NCBI GenBank assembly: GCA_963678675.1 | Contig: OY783194.1 | Coordinates: forward strand, 28,932,278-28,996,277 | Direction of reading: 5' to 3' | DNA: 64,000 bases | Origin: Xiphydria camelus | Taxonomy: Eukaryota > Arthropoda > Insecta > Hymenoptera > Xiphydriidae | Part shown: positions 46,143-58,803 of the stretch, one piece after another | How positions within the stretch are numbered: position 1 is the first letter of the stretch | Layout of the letters: each line of letters begins with the position of its first letter | Translations under genes and position numbers: made by a program | The notes under the pieces: model-generated | What the model saw: only the letters and a program-made list of their open reading frames with translations | Told to the model about the DNA's origin: nothing | Database searches by the model: none

Positions 46143-47380
46143 ATGTATCAAGAACCTATTATAAAGAAAATCCCAGGAGACATACTTTCACCTCCGGAGA
46201 GAAAAAGTCAGGGTCATGTTGATGACCTGACTAAAAAACGCAAATTCGAGTTAATCGAACTTTTGGAGCGGCAAAACAAGCTACTCGCCAACAAGTAGGT
46301 ACGAATATTTCGTCATTTGTCTAAGGGTTTGTATTAATAGAATACCCTCTTTTGCAGGCCATTTATTTCGAAACTTCCAGATAAAGGGGAAAAAATTACG
46401 AGCTTTCAGGTGAAGATTGTAAAGGAACTCGACCATAGAAACGAAGTAGAAGATGCAGCTAACTTATTTTCAAGGCTGAATATCGCATCGGAAGGTAAAT
46501 TAGAGATGAACGAATTGGAATGGACAGGCGAGTATTCCAAGAAACGAGACATTATAAAAGTAGAACTGGATAGCGACGACGACGAAGATCCTTTGAAGAT
46601 ACTCGCTCAAGTAAGTTCACAGAATGCAGCATGTGGTAAGGATCTGAATCTTTTCTAATTGCAATTTTCCCTCACGATTGCAATATGTTGTACAGCCTAC
46701 AGGGAGTGGTATCCACAAGAAGAAAATAATACATTTGGGGCCTGTGGAGAGTTTAATAAAGTCAAATGATTTGGAAGAAATCAATTCTTTCGAGGTGGAT
46801 GAAACGGTGAAGGTGGAGGAACACATTAAATATATCGTCGACAAAGTGGAGCACTCAAAGGAAGAGAATAGCAATAAGAGGGAATCCTTCAAACCTTACA
46901 AAACAACGAAGAGTGATGTTCATGATCCTTTGAAGGAGAAAAACAGAAAGAAAGGCGTGTTCTGGGAAGTAACGGCAGCTACTCCACCGAGTTCTGTGCA
47001 TGGAACTGTGAAGCCTTTGAGTTTCCATGAATCTCTGGAGCTTCAAAAATTGCGCGCCGTTCGATTACAGGTAGAGAAGTTGTTTATCTCAATTTTCTAT
47101 TTGGATGCACAACTGTGAACTGCGTAGAGCCTTTAATTCTTTGATATCACTCTTTCAGAAAATCCAAGCCAAACGCGCAGTTGAACGATTAACCGAGCAG
47201 TTGGGATTACACAGTATAGGAGCTACATTGCCCCTGGATGTTGGCAATTATCGGTCACTAGCCGCTGATGATTCTAACTCATCAAGTTCTGAAGATGAAG
47301 AGGAGAAAGAAGTGCACGATGAAGAACACGACGACAATGCTGGAACAGTTGTCTTTAAAGTTGATAGTATAGATATATAA
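46143..47380 (+). CDS. POLR2M: POLR2M / Gdown1, RNA polymerase II-associated protein
   Basis: Gdown1 is a tightly bound accessory subunit of RNA polymerase II that competes with TFIIF and makes transcription dependent on Mediator; it acts in the nucleus. Four exons (46,143-46,294; 46,358-46,610; 46,696-47,070; 47,159-47,380) join in frame to 333 residues. The N-terminal family signature is KRKFELIELLERQNKLLANK followed by PFISKLPDKGEKI (about 35-65). The middle is disordered. The second family block is near the C-terminus: PLSFHESLELQKLRA, then KIQAKRAVERLTEQLGL (about 240-280). The last 45 residues are a Ser/Asp/Glu-rich acidic tail. The start is the first in-frame ATG; no upstream coding exon is needed. 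AATAAA lies 20 bases after the stop. Confidence 0.88.
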
Positions 47381-47400
47381 ATCTGTATCATAACTTGTAT

Positions 47401-47406
47401 AATAAA
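47401..47406 (+). terminator. POLR2M poly(A) signal
   Basis: AATAAA 20 bases after the POLR2M stop codon. Confidence 0.75.
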
Positions 47407-47616
47407 AAAGTACTTATTTTCCTATAAATTTTTTAATAAACATGAAAAAACTGATACCAATCGATGAAATAAATTCGTTTGAAATTAATATAACTGGATC
47501 AAAGTAGCAGTGTTAATATACATCTAACGTAAAACCAAAGAAATTATTAAAGTTCAGCTAAACAATAAGGGAATACGGGTAGAAGATGCAATGTTTATAT
47601 AATGTGTGGACAAAGC

Positions 47617-47622
47617 TTTATT
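47617..47622 (-). terminator. RpL13A poly(A) signal
   Basis: TTTATT on the plus strand (AATAAA on minus), 20 bases past the RpL13A stop. Confidence 0.75.
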
Positions 47623-47642
47623 TTCCTCTTATAATACAGATT

Positions 47643-49310
47643 TTAATTGTATCCAAAGCTGTTGATAATTTGCGTATAAGGCGCAACGCTCTTTTCAACA
47701 GCTTGTCCAGCTTGTTTCGTGAGTTTCTGTAACAAAAAAGGTAACCAATATTACAAATTGATCAACACATCTATGTAGTCTAAATTGTAATAAAAAAAAA
47801 TTAGAGTGCTCTCAGTGTAAATTCTTCAACACTCGAAAATTCAGTCGCAAATTACCATAACCATCATTGAGCAATAATCGCTAATCTCTCAAAACTCATC
47901 CTCCTTCCTATACGAATGAAATGCGCTCCCGCAATTATACGTTAACTCTTAATTATTGAAACGCAAACAGAATATATAACAGCATTTTCAAATTCACCTT
48001 AAGCTTGTCCCTCTTCTGCACCTCAAGAATAGACCTAACGCGCCTCTTGTTCTCCAGAGTACGAACAACACCTTTGTACTTCCAGCCGACTTCGTGTGAC
48101 AATCGTCCCACGTGACAGTACTAAATAAATAAAAATATCAAATTCAGTCAATTGTGATAAGAGTCGCGTGCCTATCAAATATCAACAGGTTCAAAATTTA
48201 GATAAACGCAATAATCGTTCAGTTACCTTTCTGCCTGGTTTGAGGCACATTACTCTCATTGCTCCAGGTACGACAAGACGTTTTCTTTTATCGTAAGGAG
48301 GAGGACATCCCTCGTAAACCTTCAATCTCCTAAGAGCGTCCTTTCCTCTCTGTGTCTTGTGTGGTACCATGCCTAAAATCGAAATTATCATCTAAATTGT
48401 TCCTCTAATAGAATATGAGATAGTGGCTACAAATACATAAATGTCTTTATTTCGAAACATACCACGAACAGTTTTCCAAAGAATCTTGCTCGGGGCACGA
48501 AAGTGGAAAGGACCGCGTGCCGGATTGACGTTACATCTCTTCCGCAGGAAGGACATAAATTTCAATTTATTCCTGAAATTTTACAACTGAACTGTAATAC
48601 CAGCCTCTGCAGCGCGAGAACAAAAAACGGAAGCATAAAAAATTATCATAAAATAAGAATTAGTTTCATTGTACATCAAATAATGTAGGTAAGAATTTTT
48701 ATAATCATATTGAACAGCATTGTCTGAGAATCGTAGGATCAAATAAAACGCAAGAGTGAATTACCTGAAAAAATTACCAGAGATGTTCAGCTGCTCGCTG
48801 CGTACAACTGTCACTCTGCTCCCTTGGAGGATAGTTTTGGCGATGATAGCGGCCAAGCGGCCGAGTAGATGGCCACGACCATCTATCAGGATCGGCTGGA
48901 AAAGTAGATACAACGTACTTACAATTTGCCGCAAGAACAGAGTTGTCGATCGAAGGTTGCTGTAAAAACATTCCCAACGCTTATCGCAAACATTCGAAGC
49001 GAAACTACGCGTACTGTCCGTGCGAAAAACAACTTCAGAAAGGCACCGATACTAGTAAAAACTGTGTGTAGAAAACGTGACACCGTACATATTGTTCGAG
49101 AGATACATCATCCAAACACGTGTACGTCGTACCAAACGCCGATTGATTCGAAATTTTACCACAAATGACGCAAATGAGGTCCGTGATGATATTTGCAATT
49201 TCTTTCGAAAATCAAAGCGTACAACGATAGAAATATTTCCCCTCGGCGGATTCCATTATTGACATAAAATGAGAAAATATAGTGCAAACCTTTTCACTGA
49301 AGCCCGTCAT
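47643..49310 (-). CDS. RpL13A: 60S ribosomal protein L13A (uL13)
   Basis: Core protein of the large cytosolic ribosomal subunit. Six minus-strand exons (49,310-49,290; 48,895-48,765; 48,572-48,463; 48,372-48,227; 48,120-47,998; 47,726-47,643) join to 204 residues, the usual eukaryotic length. Hallmarks are [19 protein letters not shown] (about 9-27), [65 protein letters not shown] and [15 protein letters not shown]. The 7-codon first exon (MTGFSEK) and a pyrimidine-rich start just upstream are typical of ribosomal protein genes. Intron 5 carries a probable box C/D snoRNA on the same strand, matching the habit of L13A genes of hosting snoRNAs. Every splice junction keeps frame. Confidence 0.97.
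47807..47873 (-). ncRNA. Probable box C/D snoRNA in RpL13A intron 5
   Basis: On the minus strand a 67-nt unit shows terminal stem TGCTC...GAGCA, C box ATGATGG (47,861-47,867, one mismatch to RUGAUGA), D' box CTGA (47,841-47,844), a C'-like TTGAAGA, and D box CTGA (47,812-47,815). The guide before D' is complementary to CGCAAATTACC (47,846-47,856 on plus), an 11-base block I recall from the universally conserved GCGCAAAUUACC region of 18S rRNA. By the fifth-nucleotide rule it would direct 2'-O-methylation of the first A of that AAA. Target recall is from memory and needs a search. Confidence 0.65.
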
Positions 49311-49321
49311 TTTGTTACTCT

Positions 49322-49340
49322 ACCGGAAAAGGGACCATGG
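49322..49340 (-). promoter_or_regulatory. Candidate 5' TOP start of RpL13A
   Basis: Just upstream of the RpL13A ATG the minus strand reads GTCCCTTTTCCGG. An oligopyrimidine tract starting with C is the normal transcription start of ribosomal protein mRNAs and confers mTOR-dependent translation. The exact start base is not known. Confidence 0.5.
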
Positions 49341-51013
49341 AAGCGGAGGAGAGTGGGAGCGTCTACAGGAAGCCGTCACTGAACAGGAAAAGTGGAAGAA
49401 AGTGATCGCCGTGTCCATCTGGAACCGTTTGGAAGAAGTAGCGCCGACTGGGAAAAGTTTGGAATACGAGTGTGCGCCAGATATGAAACTAGTCCAATTC
49501 TCATTTTCGTCCTTCGTCTCTGCAGTTATACTCGAGTTACTTATAAAATCACTTAATTCTTTACAAATTGGCTTCTAAAATGTTTCTGCAAATGTTTCCA
49601 TTTGTATTCGTTCTTTAAACTGTTACATGCTGTATTCAATATTCGCAAAGAAACCTTTGCAACTTCTTCAAATGCGAAAATGTTATGATTTAAGTACTAA
49701 AATTCAAATGGAAAACTGGGGAAAGAATAACGAAATGTTTTATTAAATAACTTTATTATTAGGCAGTCAGTGTTACATAATTCATTACTACCCTGCTTAT
49801 TATACATTCCCACGATGTAGCTCTCTTTTCCACTTTTGGGGTCGATCAAAATTCAACCAATATGATATCAATTAATTATTTCCTCTAAGTTGGAATGTTA
49901 TCAAGGTATCGATATCATACGTACGAGTTACAAATCATTATTTCCATGTATGTTATATTCAAAAGGTGCTACAGACTACGTAAAAGTAAACAAATTGATT
50001 AAAAACCATGACTTTAGCATTGAAATTAATTGTTCGCGGTACATTTGATGCACCAATTGTGGCATTGTCGGTACTGTGCGCGATCACGCGGAAGACTTAA
50101 TTATAGTCGCATAACATGAAACTCGCACGTAAAATACAATCTTTGTAAAGTATATAAAACTCATTGGGGTTTACAAATGACACTATGAACACATTCTTCA
50201 CAGCATTTCCTAGCTATACTTCCGGAGCAGCGCATTATACCCTCGTTTCTTGATAATCGAATGTTCAATCAATCGGTTACGGGAAATACTTGTATACAAT
50301 GATCGCCTCGTACGAATCGCGCGAGTTATATTTTATGAATATATTAAGTAATAAATGCTTCGGTATTTTCATCGTAGCTGGTAACACTAGCGAAAGGAAA
50401 ATAAGCGAAAAACCTAATGCGACATAAATAAAATTTTTTACTTTGCACACAAGAAATAGAGAAATTCTACTTGAGGGAAGAATGCTTAATAAAAAATAAG
50501 CTTATTATTCTTTTCTGGATCAAATGCAATCATTTATATCGTTGGAGTGAAATAATAAGCATTTCACGAGTATTAGATAAACGCGCAATAATGTCGTCAT
50601 CCGCAAACGATCTCTTCTATGTTTCTACCTGTTCTTTAATATTAAAAATTCTGACTTCATTCTTAAAAGTAATGGATACTCGTTTCGCACGTATTTAGAT
50701 GCCTTCAATTTATTTATTAACCGTACCATATATTAAGCTTAGAATTAAGCTTGAGAAACTAGTAACTAAGAATAAGCATTATAAAAATGATACCAATGTA
50801 CATAGAAAATTAGTTAACTTTTATTACAATTCGTTTGGTATCCAGCACAATTCATTGTGAAATACTTATACTTTGAGGTATACAGTAACCACACAGTGTC
50901 GTTTCAAGAGGCATCTTGATTTATAAGAAATTGAATGAGAAATAATCAAATCGTCAATCACCACTCGCGGTCAAAAGCGAGCGCGGTAATTTGAATTGTC
51001 GAAACTAGTATCT
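49341..51013. other. Intergenic DNA and TMX1 3' region
   Basis: AT-rich with no supportable coding exon. Several reverse-strand AATAAA-like strings (for example near 50,706 and 50,820) could end the TMX1 transcript. Confidence 0.5.
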
Positions 51014-52600
51014 TTAGTCAGCTTTACGCGACCTGCGCTTACGAACATTGGGGCTGCTGGGAGCCGCCTTATCATCGTTTTCCTTCTCTGCTTCAGGTTC
51101 GGGTTCGTCCGTTTCGCTACCCTCCTCGTCGACCAAATCGTCCTTAACATTTTCCACCAGCTCTTCATCATCTGAACTCTTTTCCTGCATGAATCCACCC
51201 GAGCTGTCTTTCTGCTTTTTCTTAAATTGTGATATAACTGGTTTGGGCGGATAAATGAAGTCGATTAGGCAGACGATGAACTGGAATTGAAAAAATTGAG
51301 ATGTTAATCTCTGACAATAATCACATTGGAACGTCTCGGCATAAGTAGGAAAATGCTGAGACCCTGGGAAGTTTATAAAAACAACGCGAGTCACGCTCTA
51401 AAAATAGTTGCCTCTCAACGGAGTATTAAAAACTGAAGAAAGTAAGTTTTAAAATGTGTCGTACCAGTCCAAGAATGGCACCAAGCACGATGGTCGCGAC
51501 GGCAAAAATTAGATAACTTCCCCAAGTTGGCAAACCAAAGTCTTCCATCAGCCTGTTATGTATGTTCTGAAATTGGAAGCGCAAAGTCTGCTCATATTTA
51601 GCACGTTTATTTTAGCATAAAAAGGAATATGTAACGTACAAAATCAGAGATACGATTTGGTCGCTACATCTATGAATGCTAAAAAAGATTCTGCATCCGA
51701 GCGGATGATATTTACCCTCAGTAGTTGCGACATCTTGAAGAAATAACTAATAACAGACATGTGTACAGACGTCGGAGCTTTCCAACTGGAAATTGGTTCA
51801 ACCTTCTTCCATGTTTCTTCCGCCACAAATTCAATCAATGAATCTTTATCCCGTGGGCTTTTGTATTGTCGAAACACGCCGTCTTTCACGCTGCAGGTAG
51901 ATGCAATCGTGCACGGATTACAGCTTCGGTAAATTGTAGAGGACGTAAAGAGAAAGCAAGGATAAATAATGCGTACTGATATATCGTGGGAAGTGCGGTA
52001 ACCATGAACCGGCCGCTGAGGCCCGGGGAGTCCGTGACGTCGACCTTGCCCACGTTAATGTTAAGTTCTTTCTTTCGCATAGCTAACTTTTCCCAAATAG
52101 GTTCTAACGCCTTGCACGCAGGACACCATGGCGCGTAACTGTAAGGAAAGTGTGTAAGAGGTACAGAGATATTGCATAGATTATTAATTTCAAATAAAAT
52201 AAGAAAAAAACTCGTAGGCGAACGGACGATTCTTCTCGTTCCGGAAGTTAACGTCAGAAAAGAAGCGAGTTACGTACGAAACGCGAGAGTTAATTTCGGC
52301 GCAACGCTCATTATACCGAAATTCAATGTTTTACAATATATAAATCGGCTTCTAATTAACAATTATTCACCGATGAATACTTCAAACCGCGCGCACCGTG
52401 ATTTTTTGACACGCCATCAGCCGAGCCGGAGACTGGCCGCTGCAATTATTATCAACTTACAATTCTACCATCCATTCTCCGATGAGCATGCGGTCCCAAT
52501 TCTCCTCGTTGAGCTGATCCACCCACGCATTTTTAGATTGCTGAGCGTTCGCAGTTACTATCACCAAGAAAATATACGATATGCAACACGCAATTTTCAT
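51014..52600 (-). CDS. TMX1: TMX1-like thioredoxin-related transmembrane protein
   Basis: ER membrane protein disulfide isomerase/reductase. Five minus-strand exons (52,600-52,461; 52,138-51,977; 51,890-51,716; 51,566-51,465; 51,280-51,014) join to 281 residues, against 280 in human TMX1. A signal peptide (about 1-19, CCISYIFLVIVTANA) precedes a thioredoxin domain with active site WCPAC (Cys52, Cys55), the CPAC variant typical of TMX1, and the cis-proline block TALPTIYH. A transmembrane helix spans about 174-200 (SYLIFAVATIVLGAILGL, continuing FIVCLIDF). The cytosolic tail is acidic (DDEELVENVKDDLVDEEGSE) and ends in a basic KRRSRKAD. There is no KDEL, consistent with a membrane-anchored family member. 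The ATG is fixed by the signal peptide. Confidence 0.95.
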
Positions 52601-53393
52601 TTTCCCGTCGCACGGCATTCAGTCCTGTCGCGCTCGTGTCCTGCGGTCGTCGACGTGCTCTCTCGGCCGGTCACTAAACAGGCATAGTTGCCACAATCGA
52701 AGGATAACTAACTTACGAAAAAAAATTAAACACTTTTCGCGTAATTCAAATGCATTTTACCTAGTGCGTTCGTGACTCGTAAAAAAATAACTGTAGTACG
52801 AATGTATGCAATTCTATTCGTAGCGATAACGCATAAATAGCGCGAAATATGATGTTAAAATTCGCTCCGAAACTTCGTGCACGGCACTCGTGCAAATTCT
52901 AGTAAGAACACGAGCAGGATGGAGGCGCTCTAGCACGGACTGACGCATAGTGCATAGTCAATGCATAGGTATACACATACGTATATGCATTTATGTATAT
53001 TACAGACACTGCACACAGCAGTCATCAAGTCACATTCGTGCGCCGTTAGGGAATATGTAAACAGATAAGCCAGAACGTCAGAAAGTATTTTCTGAACGGC
53101 ATAATACTGACAGCAAACGATTCATACTTCAAAATTCGACTTCGACGAAAGCAGAAACTGATCTTATGGTATAAACGCAATATCTTCTTTCGGACAATCA
53201 AAGAAATTGTTAATATAAAATAATGTAAGTTGATAAACTTCATGGATATATCAACTTCACCTTATGCGTACACTACGAACATTTAAGGATGCGTTGACTC
53301 AAACTGTTGCTAAATGAAGTGATTTTTATTTTCTACCTACAAAGTCTGATATTATTCTTGTTATTTATTGTCTCATCTCGAACTTCAGAAAGT
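52601..53393. promoter_or_regulatory. Divergent 5' region of TMX1 and the FAM234-like gene
   Basis: 793 bases between the two start codons. A CTTCAG acceptor just before the FAM234-like ATG (about 53,388) suggests an upstream untranslated exon somewhere in this interval. I see no further gene. Confidence 0.45.
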
Positions 53394-56300
53394 ATGTCAA
53401 CGGTGTATCCCACATTACCTCGATCGGCTGTTCGAGACAGCTTCGACGACGACGATTTAAGCGACGTTGACGATGAAGTATTCATTCGAGACGGTAAAAA
53501 TGGGGGGCTCAAGCTGGATGACGAAGGAGGAGTCAAACGTCCCCTCATGGCTCCTCGTCGAAAGTGCAAGGTCTCCCACATGTCCGACAGACGCAGATTT
53601 CCGTATAAAATTCTTTTGGCGCCCTTCTGCTACGGATTCCTGGCGTTGTTCGTTCTTTTGGGATTGATTATTCTCGTGATATTCGCCGTGAGCATATTTC
53701 CCGTGCCGCTAGCTGTTCTCAAGAATTGGTTGTTTCACGATACGGACAGCGATGCGAATATGTCGAACATCATTGCATGCACGTCGCTCTCTACGAGTCT
53801 GGTGTGGACAAGGACACTGCCTAAGTTGACTTCGGAAGCGCCTCTGAGGAGTAACGACGTGAATGGCGATGGTATTGAGGATATCATCGTGGGATTCAGT
53901 ACAGGTATTCGCCTCAATCGCATCTCGTACATTTTTGATGATCTGAAAACGGCTCGTCGCAATTTAATTTTATGATTTCTTTAATTATTTGTCGTTTGCT
54001 TGATTTTTGCAGATCCTAACTTCATTTTTCGTTCTATTTCTTTCAACGTTATTTCCCCTGTAAGTGTTATTATATCATCTGCTTGATTCATTTTGCCGCC
54101 TTCACCCTTCAATTCAATCCCGTCGCGCGTATCGCCTCAACATAAACTTCTGTAACAGGGCTAGACGCGATGGACTCTCCCCAATACTTCTGCACCTTGT
54201 ACTTCGGCAGTCAAACCCCGTGCCTGGGTGGCGTGTTGGTATTGGACGGAAGCACCGGCGATACGATTTGGACGCACTGGACGCCACACGCTATCTTTTC
54301 CGTGGATTGCGGCTTGGATCTTACGAACGACAAGATCAAAGATTGCGTCGTGTCTGGCCGCGGTGGAATACTGCACGCGGTAAACGGGCACGACGGAACG
54401 AGCATATGGGAACTACCGCTCCAGGACGTGTCCACTCCGGGCCAGCGGAGAATCTTGGACATATACGATGCGAAGTACATTCCCGACGTTGACGGCGACA
54501 TGGTTGGAGATGTCATAGCTTCGCACACCATGCAGTCGGGCGGCACGCGCATCAGCGAAATCGTACTAATATCAGGGAAGACGGGTAACATACTGCATAG
54601 CGTCGGGCTGCCGAAAACGGAACAACTTTTCCCTGCGCCTCAGATGCTGATACATCCGGACGGTGAAAACATCCTCGTCGTAGCTACGAGCAGCGAACAG
54701 CAATCCAGAGGCGGGCTGCACATAGTCGCTTTGTCCAATTTAATGTACGGAGAATTGGTAAGTTGTGTATCGTAGATAAACGACGATTAACGAGATTCAT
54801 TTGCTTGAAGTGTATTTTTTCTTCTAAATGCTCCACTTTACCGCCAAATTTATTTTCTAGAAATGGCATCAACTTCATTACGGCGCGGGAAAAGCGACCT
54901 TATTACCACCCGTCTTGGCCGACGTAACTGCGGATGGAACCGAAGACATCATCGCGGCGATGTTCAACTCCACGATCATAGCCTATGACGGCTTGTCCTT
55001 CCGACAAGTCTGGAATTATACAGTTCCAAATTCGGAAATAATAAGCGTACCCATTCCCGGTTATTACAACGACGACGACATACCGGATTTCATGGTGAAG
55101 CATCAAATAGGACCGGGTTTCCCCACGTACTTCTACACGGTCGCCACGATTTTAGACGGAAAGACGGGAAAGCCTCTGCTGGAGAAGCCAGTTGAGGACA
55201 CGCTTGGTAGGCAAATGTCCGGTTTGTCGATAACCGTGGACGGTTTTGGCAACGACTGGTTTTTGCATTGGTCCGCGGATTGCCTGTACTACGAGGGCGC
55301 TAAGAATGAGTATCAATTTCTAAAGAGCCAGAACTTAGCGTCTCAAACGCGGACGGATCTTTGCAAGTTGAGATTTAACTCGACGTTGACGACGAAATTA
55401 TTGGCGTTGAGTCAGCACGTGGGACCTCCTGGAATATCGCTATACTTCTCCGAGGATTGGAAGAAGTTGGAATACAACAACTCGGTGGATCCGAGGAAGG
55501 AGGCGGAGAAGTATCTGGACACCCATCCCGATTTGGACGACTTGAATCCCGAGATGGACATTCCGTTGGTCTCCGAAAGGTCGCCAAAAGTTCGCAAGAG
55601 TCACCATAGAGCCAGCAGTTTTCGACATAAGGAGGACGGCGACTCGTTTGCGACATTGGACAATTTTTATCCTCGACACCGAAGCTCGGAGATGGCGAAT
55701 GTCAATTACGAGAATCCCGAAGAGTTCAAGGTTCGCGACAGCGAGGAATCCAACGGCAAGAACGCGGAGGCTAACGAATCGGACGATTTCAATTTAAACG
55801 ACGAGTGGAGAGATTCGAGCAAGTGGGACGAAGAAGACAGCGCGCTGCTCGAGAAAGATTATGACGATCGCTACGAGCGGAACGGAGATCGCGCTCTGGA
55901 CACATCTCAAACGAGCGAAGTACGCGAACAACGTAGCGATGCGAGCGACGCGAGGATGGTCAACAACGATACCAACGAATATAAGAACCAGTTTGACTTG
56001 AGTATGGATTATACCAACGGCCAAAGTAGATACAATAATTATTACTCGTCGGAACTTAACAATAGAACGATCAACATCAGAGAGAGCGCCGATGACGCGA
56101 ACTTTTTGGACTTCGATTTTGAAGATAACGAAGTAGGCGGGGAAGCGCGAACCGCGACGACGAGAAGAGAGGCGGTGCGCGAGAGTGACGTAGAGACGAA
56201 GGGACAGAAAGAAATTGTTGAAGGTTTGCGAAATAATTTGGAAGATAAACCATTTATCAACATTGATCGAAGACCGAAAGAGCGTAGGACGTCGAACTTT

Positions 56301-57149
56301 GTAACGAAGAAATTGCATAACCCGGGAGAAAGTAGCACCGGTGTGAACAACGGAGGACGTCCAATTTCCAAAACCACTCCACAGAACATCTCCGATTCTG
56401 TCGCAATTAACGATCGGAAAGTACGACGTGCGAACGCGACCGATACATCGGCAATCCGCGAAATCGACAGGGCCGTGGAAAATATCAGCGGAAAGGGACA
56501 GAACGTCTTCGCTGATATAACGCAAAATGAGGAAGATGCTAGCTTGGAAAGGATCTTCAAACGTGAATCTATGAGGAATCGGAAGAAAAAGAACGCGACG
56601 GGACGAAAAATGAGGAGTTCAAAGGAGGAAGGAAGCGCGAGTGCGACTGACAAGAAGAGGCAAATTCGAAGCAGCGTCGATCGATCTAGCACGACGGATG
56701 GGATTCAAATGCAACCGCCGACTGGTGTACTGCTGCCTTCGTTGGATACCACACAAAAGAATTCCGTCGATTTGGTATTTTCGACATTCTGGTTACCGCC
56801 CTCCGAAACGTCGATTGTTTTGCTTCAACAAGACTTGGATTGCATCGACAAGAAGAAAGCAAAACTCAGCGGAGACACAGAGCCGCAGGAAAAGGAGCGA
56901 ATCGTTAACGATTGCTTGGCCGAACGAGGTGTTAATTATAAGTCCTATCAGGAGGCAACGGACAGAGAAAACGCGAAGATCGCTCTCGGGCAAATGACGG
57001 TGTACAGAATGAAGGTGGAGTGTGCCTGTCCGGATGACATGCTTCCGGGTCAGGCCTGTAAAAGTATCTCTCCGCAACAGAGTTGGCCCGCGCATTTGGG
57101 AGCCACTGCTAACGGATACTTTAAGCCGTTGCAAAAGCCGAGTACTTGA
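53394..57149 (+). CDS. FAM234-like (ITFG3-type) single-pass membrane protein
   Basis: Probable FAM234A/B homolog; the molecular role of this family is poorly known. Three exons (53,394-53,904; 54,159-54,757; 54,861-57,149) join to 1,132 residues. An acidic cytosolic N-terminus (FDDDDLSDVDDE) precedes one transmembrane helix at about 77-103 (GFLALFVLLGLIILVIFAV), suggesting type II topology. FG-GAP/beta-propeller-like repeats follow: SNDVNGDGIEDIIVGFS (about 158), PCLGGVLVLDGSTGDTIWTH, ADVTADGTEDIIAAMF. From about 600 to 985 there is a long acidic/basic low-complexity segment with no recognisable fold, then the propeller-like sequence resumes (PTGVLLPSLD, STFWLPPSET). Known FAM234 proteins are about 550-620 residues, so the extra segment roughly accounts for the size difference. 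The last exon is uninterrupted. Confidence 0.8.
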
Positions 57150-58803
57150 GCATTTCACTGCCGCTGTCATCGATGGATAAAAGAAATATAAGAAAAAGTA
57201 CCGAATAAGATCTCAGTGGTTTAATAACACTGCTGCAAAGCGCTGATTCGCGGATGAAGGCGCTTCACGAGTCTTTACAAATTGCCGTATTGAACGTAAA
57301 GACGGTTCCGATACGTATCGTATCCTTTCTTGAAGTTGATCAGGAGTATCGTATTCATATTTACCAGGATATTGAAACGTTTTATTTACGTAAACAATTA
57401 AAGAGTAATAGATCTGTATCAACTCCAGGTTCCCCAATAAAGCACTCAAGTATACACAGTTTTATACAACCATTGTATCACATTCAGTAGAGCTTTATAC
57501 GACTTCAATGTACGATGCGGCGTAATTAGCTAGCTTGAGTAGATACATTTACTGTAACGTGAACAGCGTTATTTGGTGCTTTTATCCTGCGAAAGACTTA
57601 ATGATACTTTTCGCCTTTGAAGAATGAATCCAAAAAGAGGAATAAGAAGGAGAATTGCATGAAATTCTACTTATATTGGTAAGAAGACGTATTCAAGGGT
57701 CGAACAGAATAAGAGCGTGTAGCTCGTTTATAGGTATAGTTAACGTTATGTTTTATTAGTTTACCGTTAAAAATTGTAGATTACAATTTTTATTTCGTAG
57801 AAAATCTATATGTATTGTACTACAGTATCGAATCGTTGCAATAGGTTTATAAACAACGTCATCTATGAAACGTTGGTTGTTTAAAAATTTTGCGAGCAGC
57901 TATACTATAAAAAACATTTTCGAATCCTACTACTGACTGCTTCCATGCCGTTGTTGCTGCGTACGGTTTATTTGAAGTATGCTTAACAGTGGTGCTTTTC
58001 GATGGAAATTTTCCAGAAATACTTTAGGATATAACGCATTTCTATTTCATATAATTATTGATCAGCGTACGACAGTCACGAATTTGGACGGTCACTGATC
58101 TTATAAATCGTTCGTAAACTTTTACCTGTGATCATTTTGGCGTACTCGCATTCTTCGAACTGCACTTAAAAAAGGTGACTTCATTGTACGAGTAGTGTCA
58201 TGTTCAAAACTACTGTATAATTAATAAATAGTGATACAAACGATGCATTTCTTCATTCTCCAGTAAGACAAATTAAATAAATCTAAAGATCGAGATCTTT
58301 TCATAGTTATTGAAATATAGAGCTAAAGCGAAAAACTTGGAGAATGAAAAACAATCGATTTAACTCGACTTTAGTTTTAAGCAGGAATATGATAAATCTC
58401 TGCTTTTACGCGTTTTTTTATCATTGTTTAATCAATAGTTGCCATGGATTTCCGCAGCTTACTTCTCATTGGAAATTAAGACTGGCATCTGTTGCCGCAT
58501 AACTATCGTCCGCATATACGATACCGCCTAATTTGACATTATCCAAGGTTATAAAAAATCAAACTTGACAGTCTTCTTTATGTGAAAATATTTTGTCATA
58601 AGAAGAACACTCTCAAATTCGGATGTATATACATATACGGTTTTGTGATTATCCGCATTATTTATACAGTAGTGATATTCGATGAGCCTAGTGTTAAATA
58701 ATGCTTAATTAGTTATTTACTAATACCTGTAGACCATCTCAGATTTATGTACGTGCTGTGCCACTGATCGTGTAAGGATAATCGTGTAACACCATCGAAT
58801 GCA
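57150..58803. other. 3' UTR and intergenic DNA
   Basis: AT-rich; no coding exon, inverted repeat or RNA gene recognised. Holds the 3' UTR of the FAM234-like gene and the promoter of CFAP91. Confidence 0.5.

Noticed and set aside
49050..49300. Possible second snoRNA in RpL13A intron 1
   Set aside because: An ATGATGT on the minus strand and a CTGA about 75 bases on lack a terminal stem and an exact C box; a GTGATGATA on the plus strand is in the wrong orientation for the host.
55794..56692. Minus-strand frames of 216 and 243 codons
   Set aside because: Antisense shadows of the low-complexity part of the FAM234-like coding exon.
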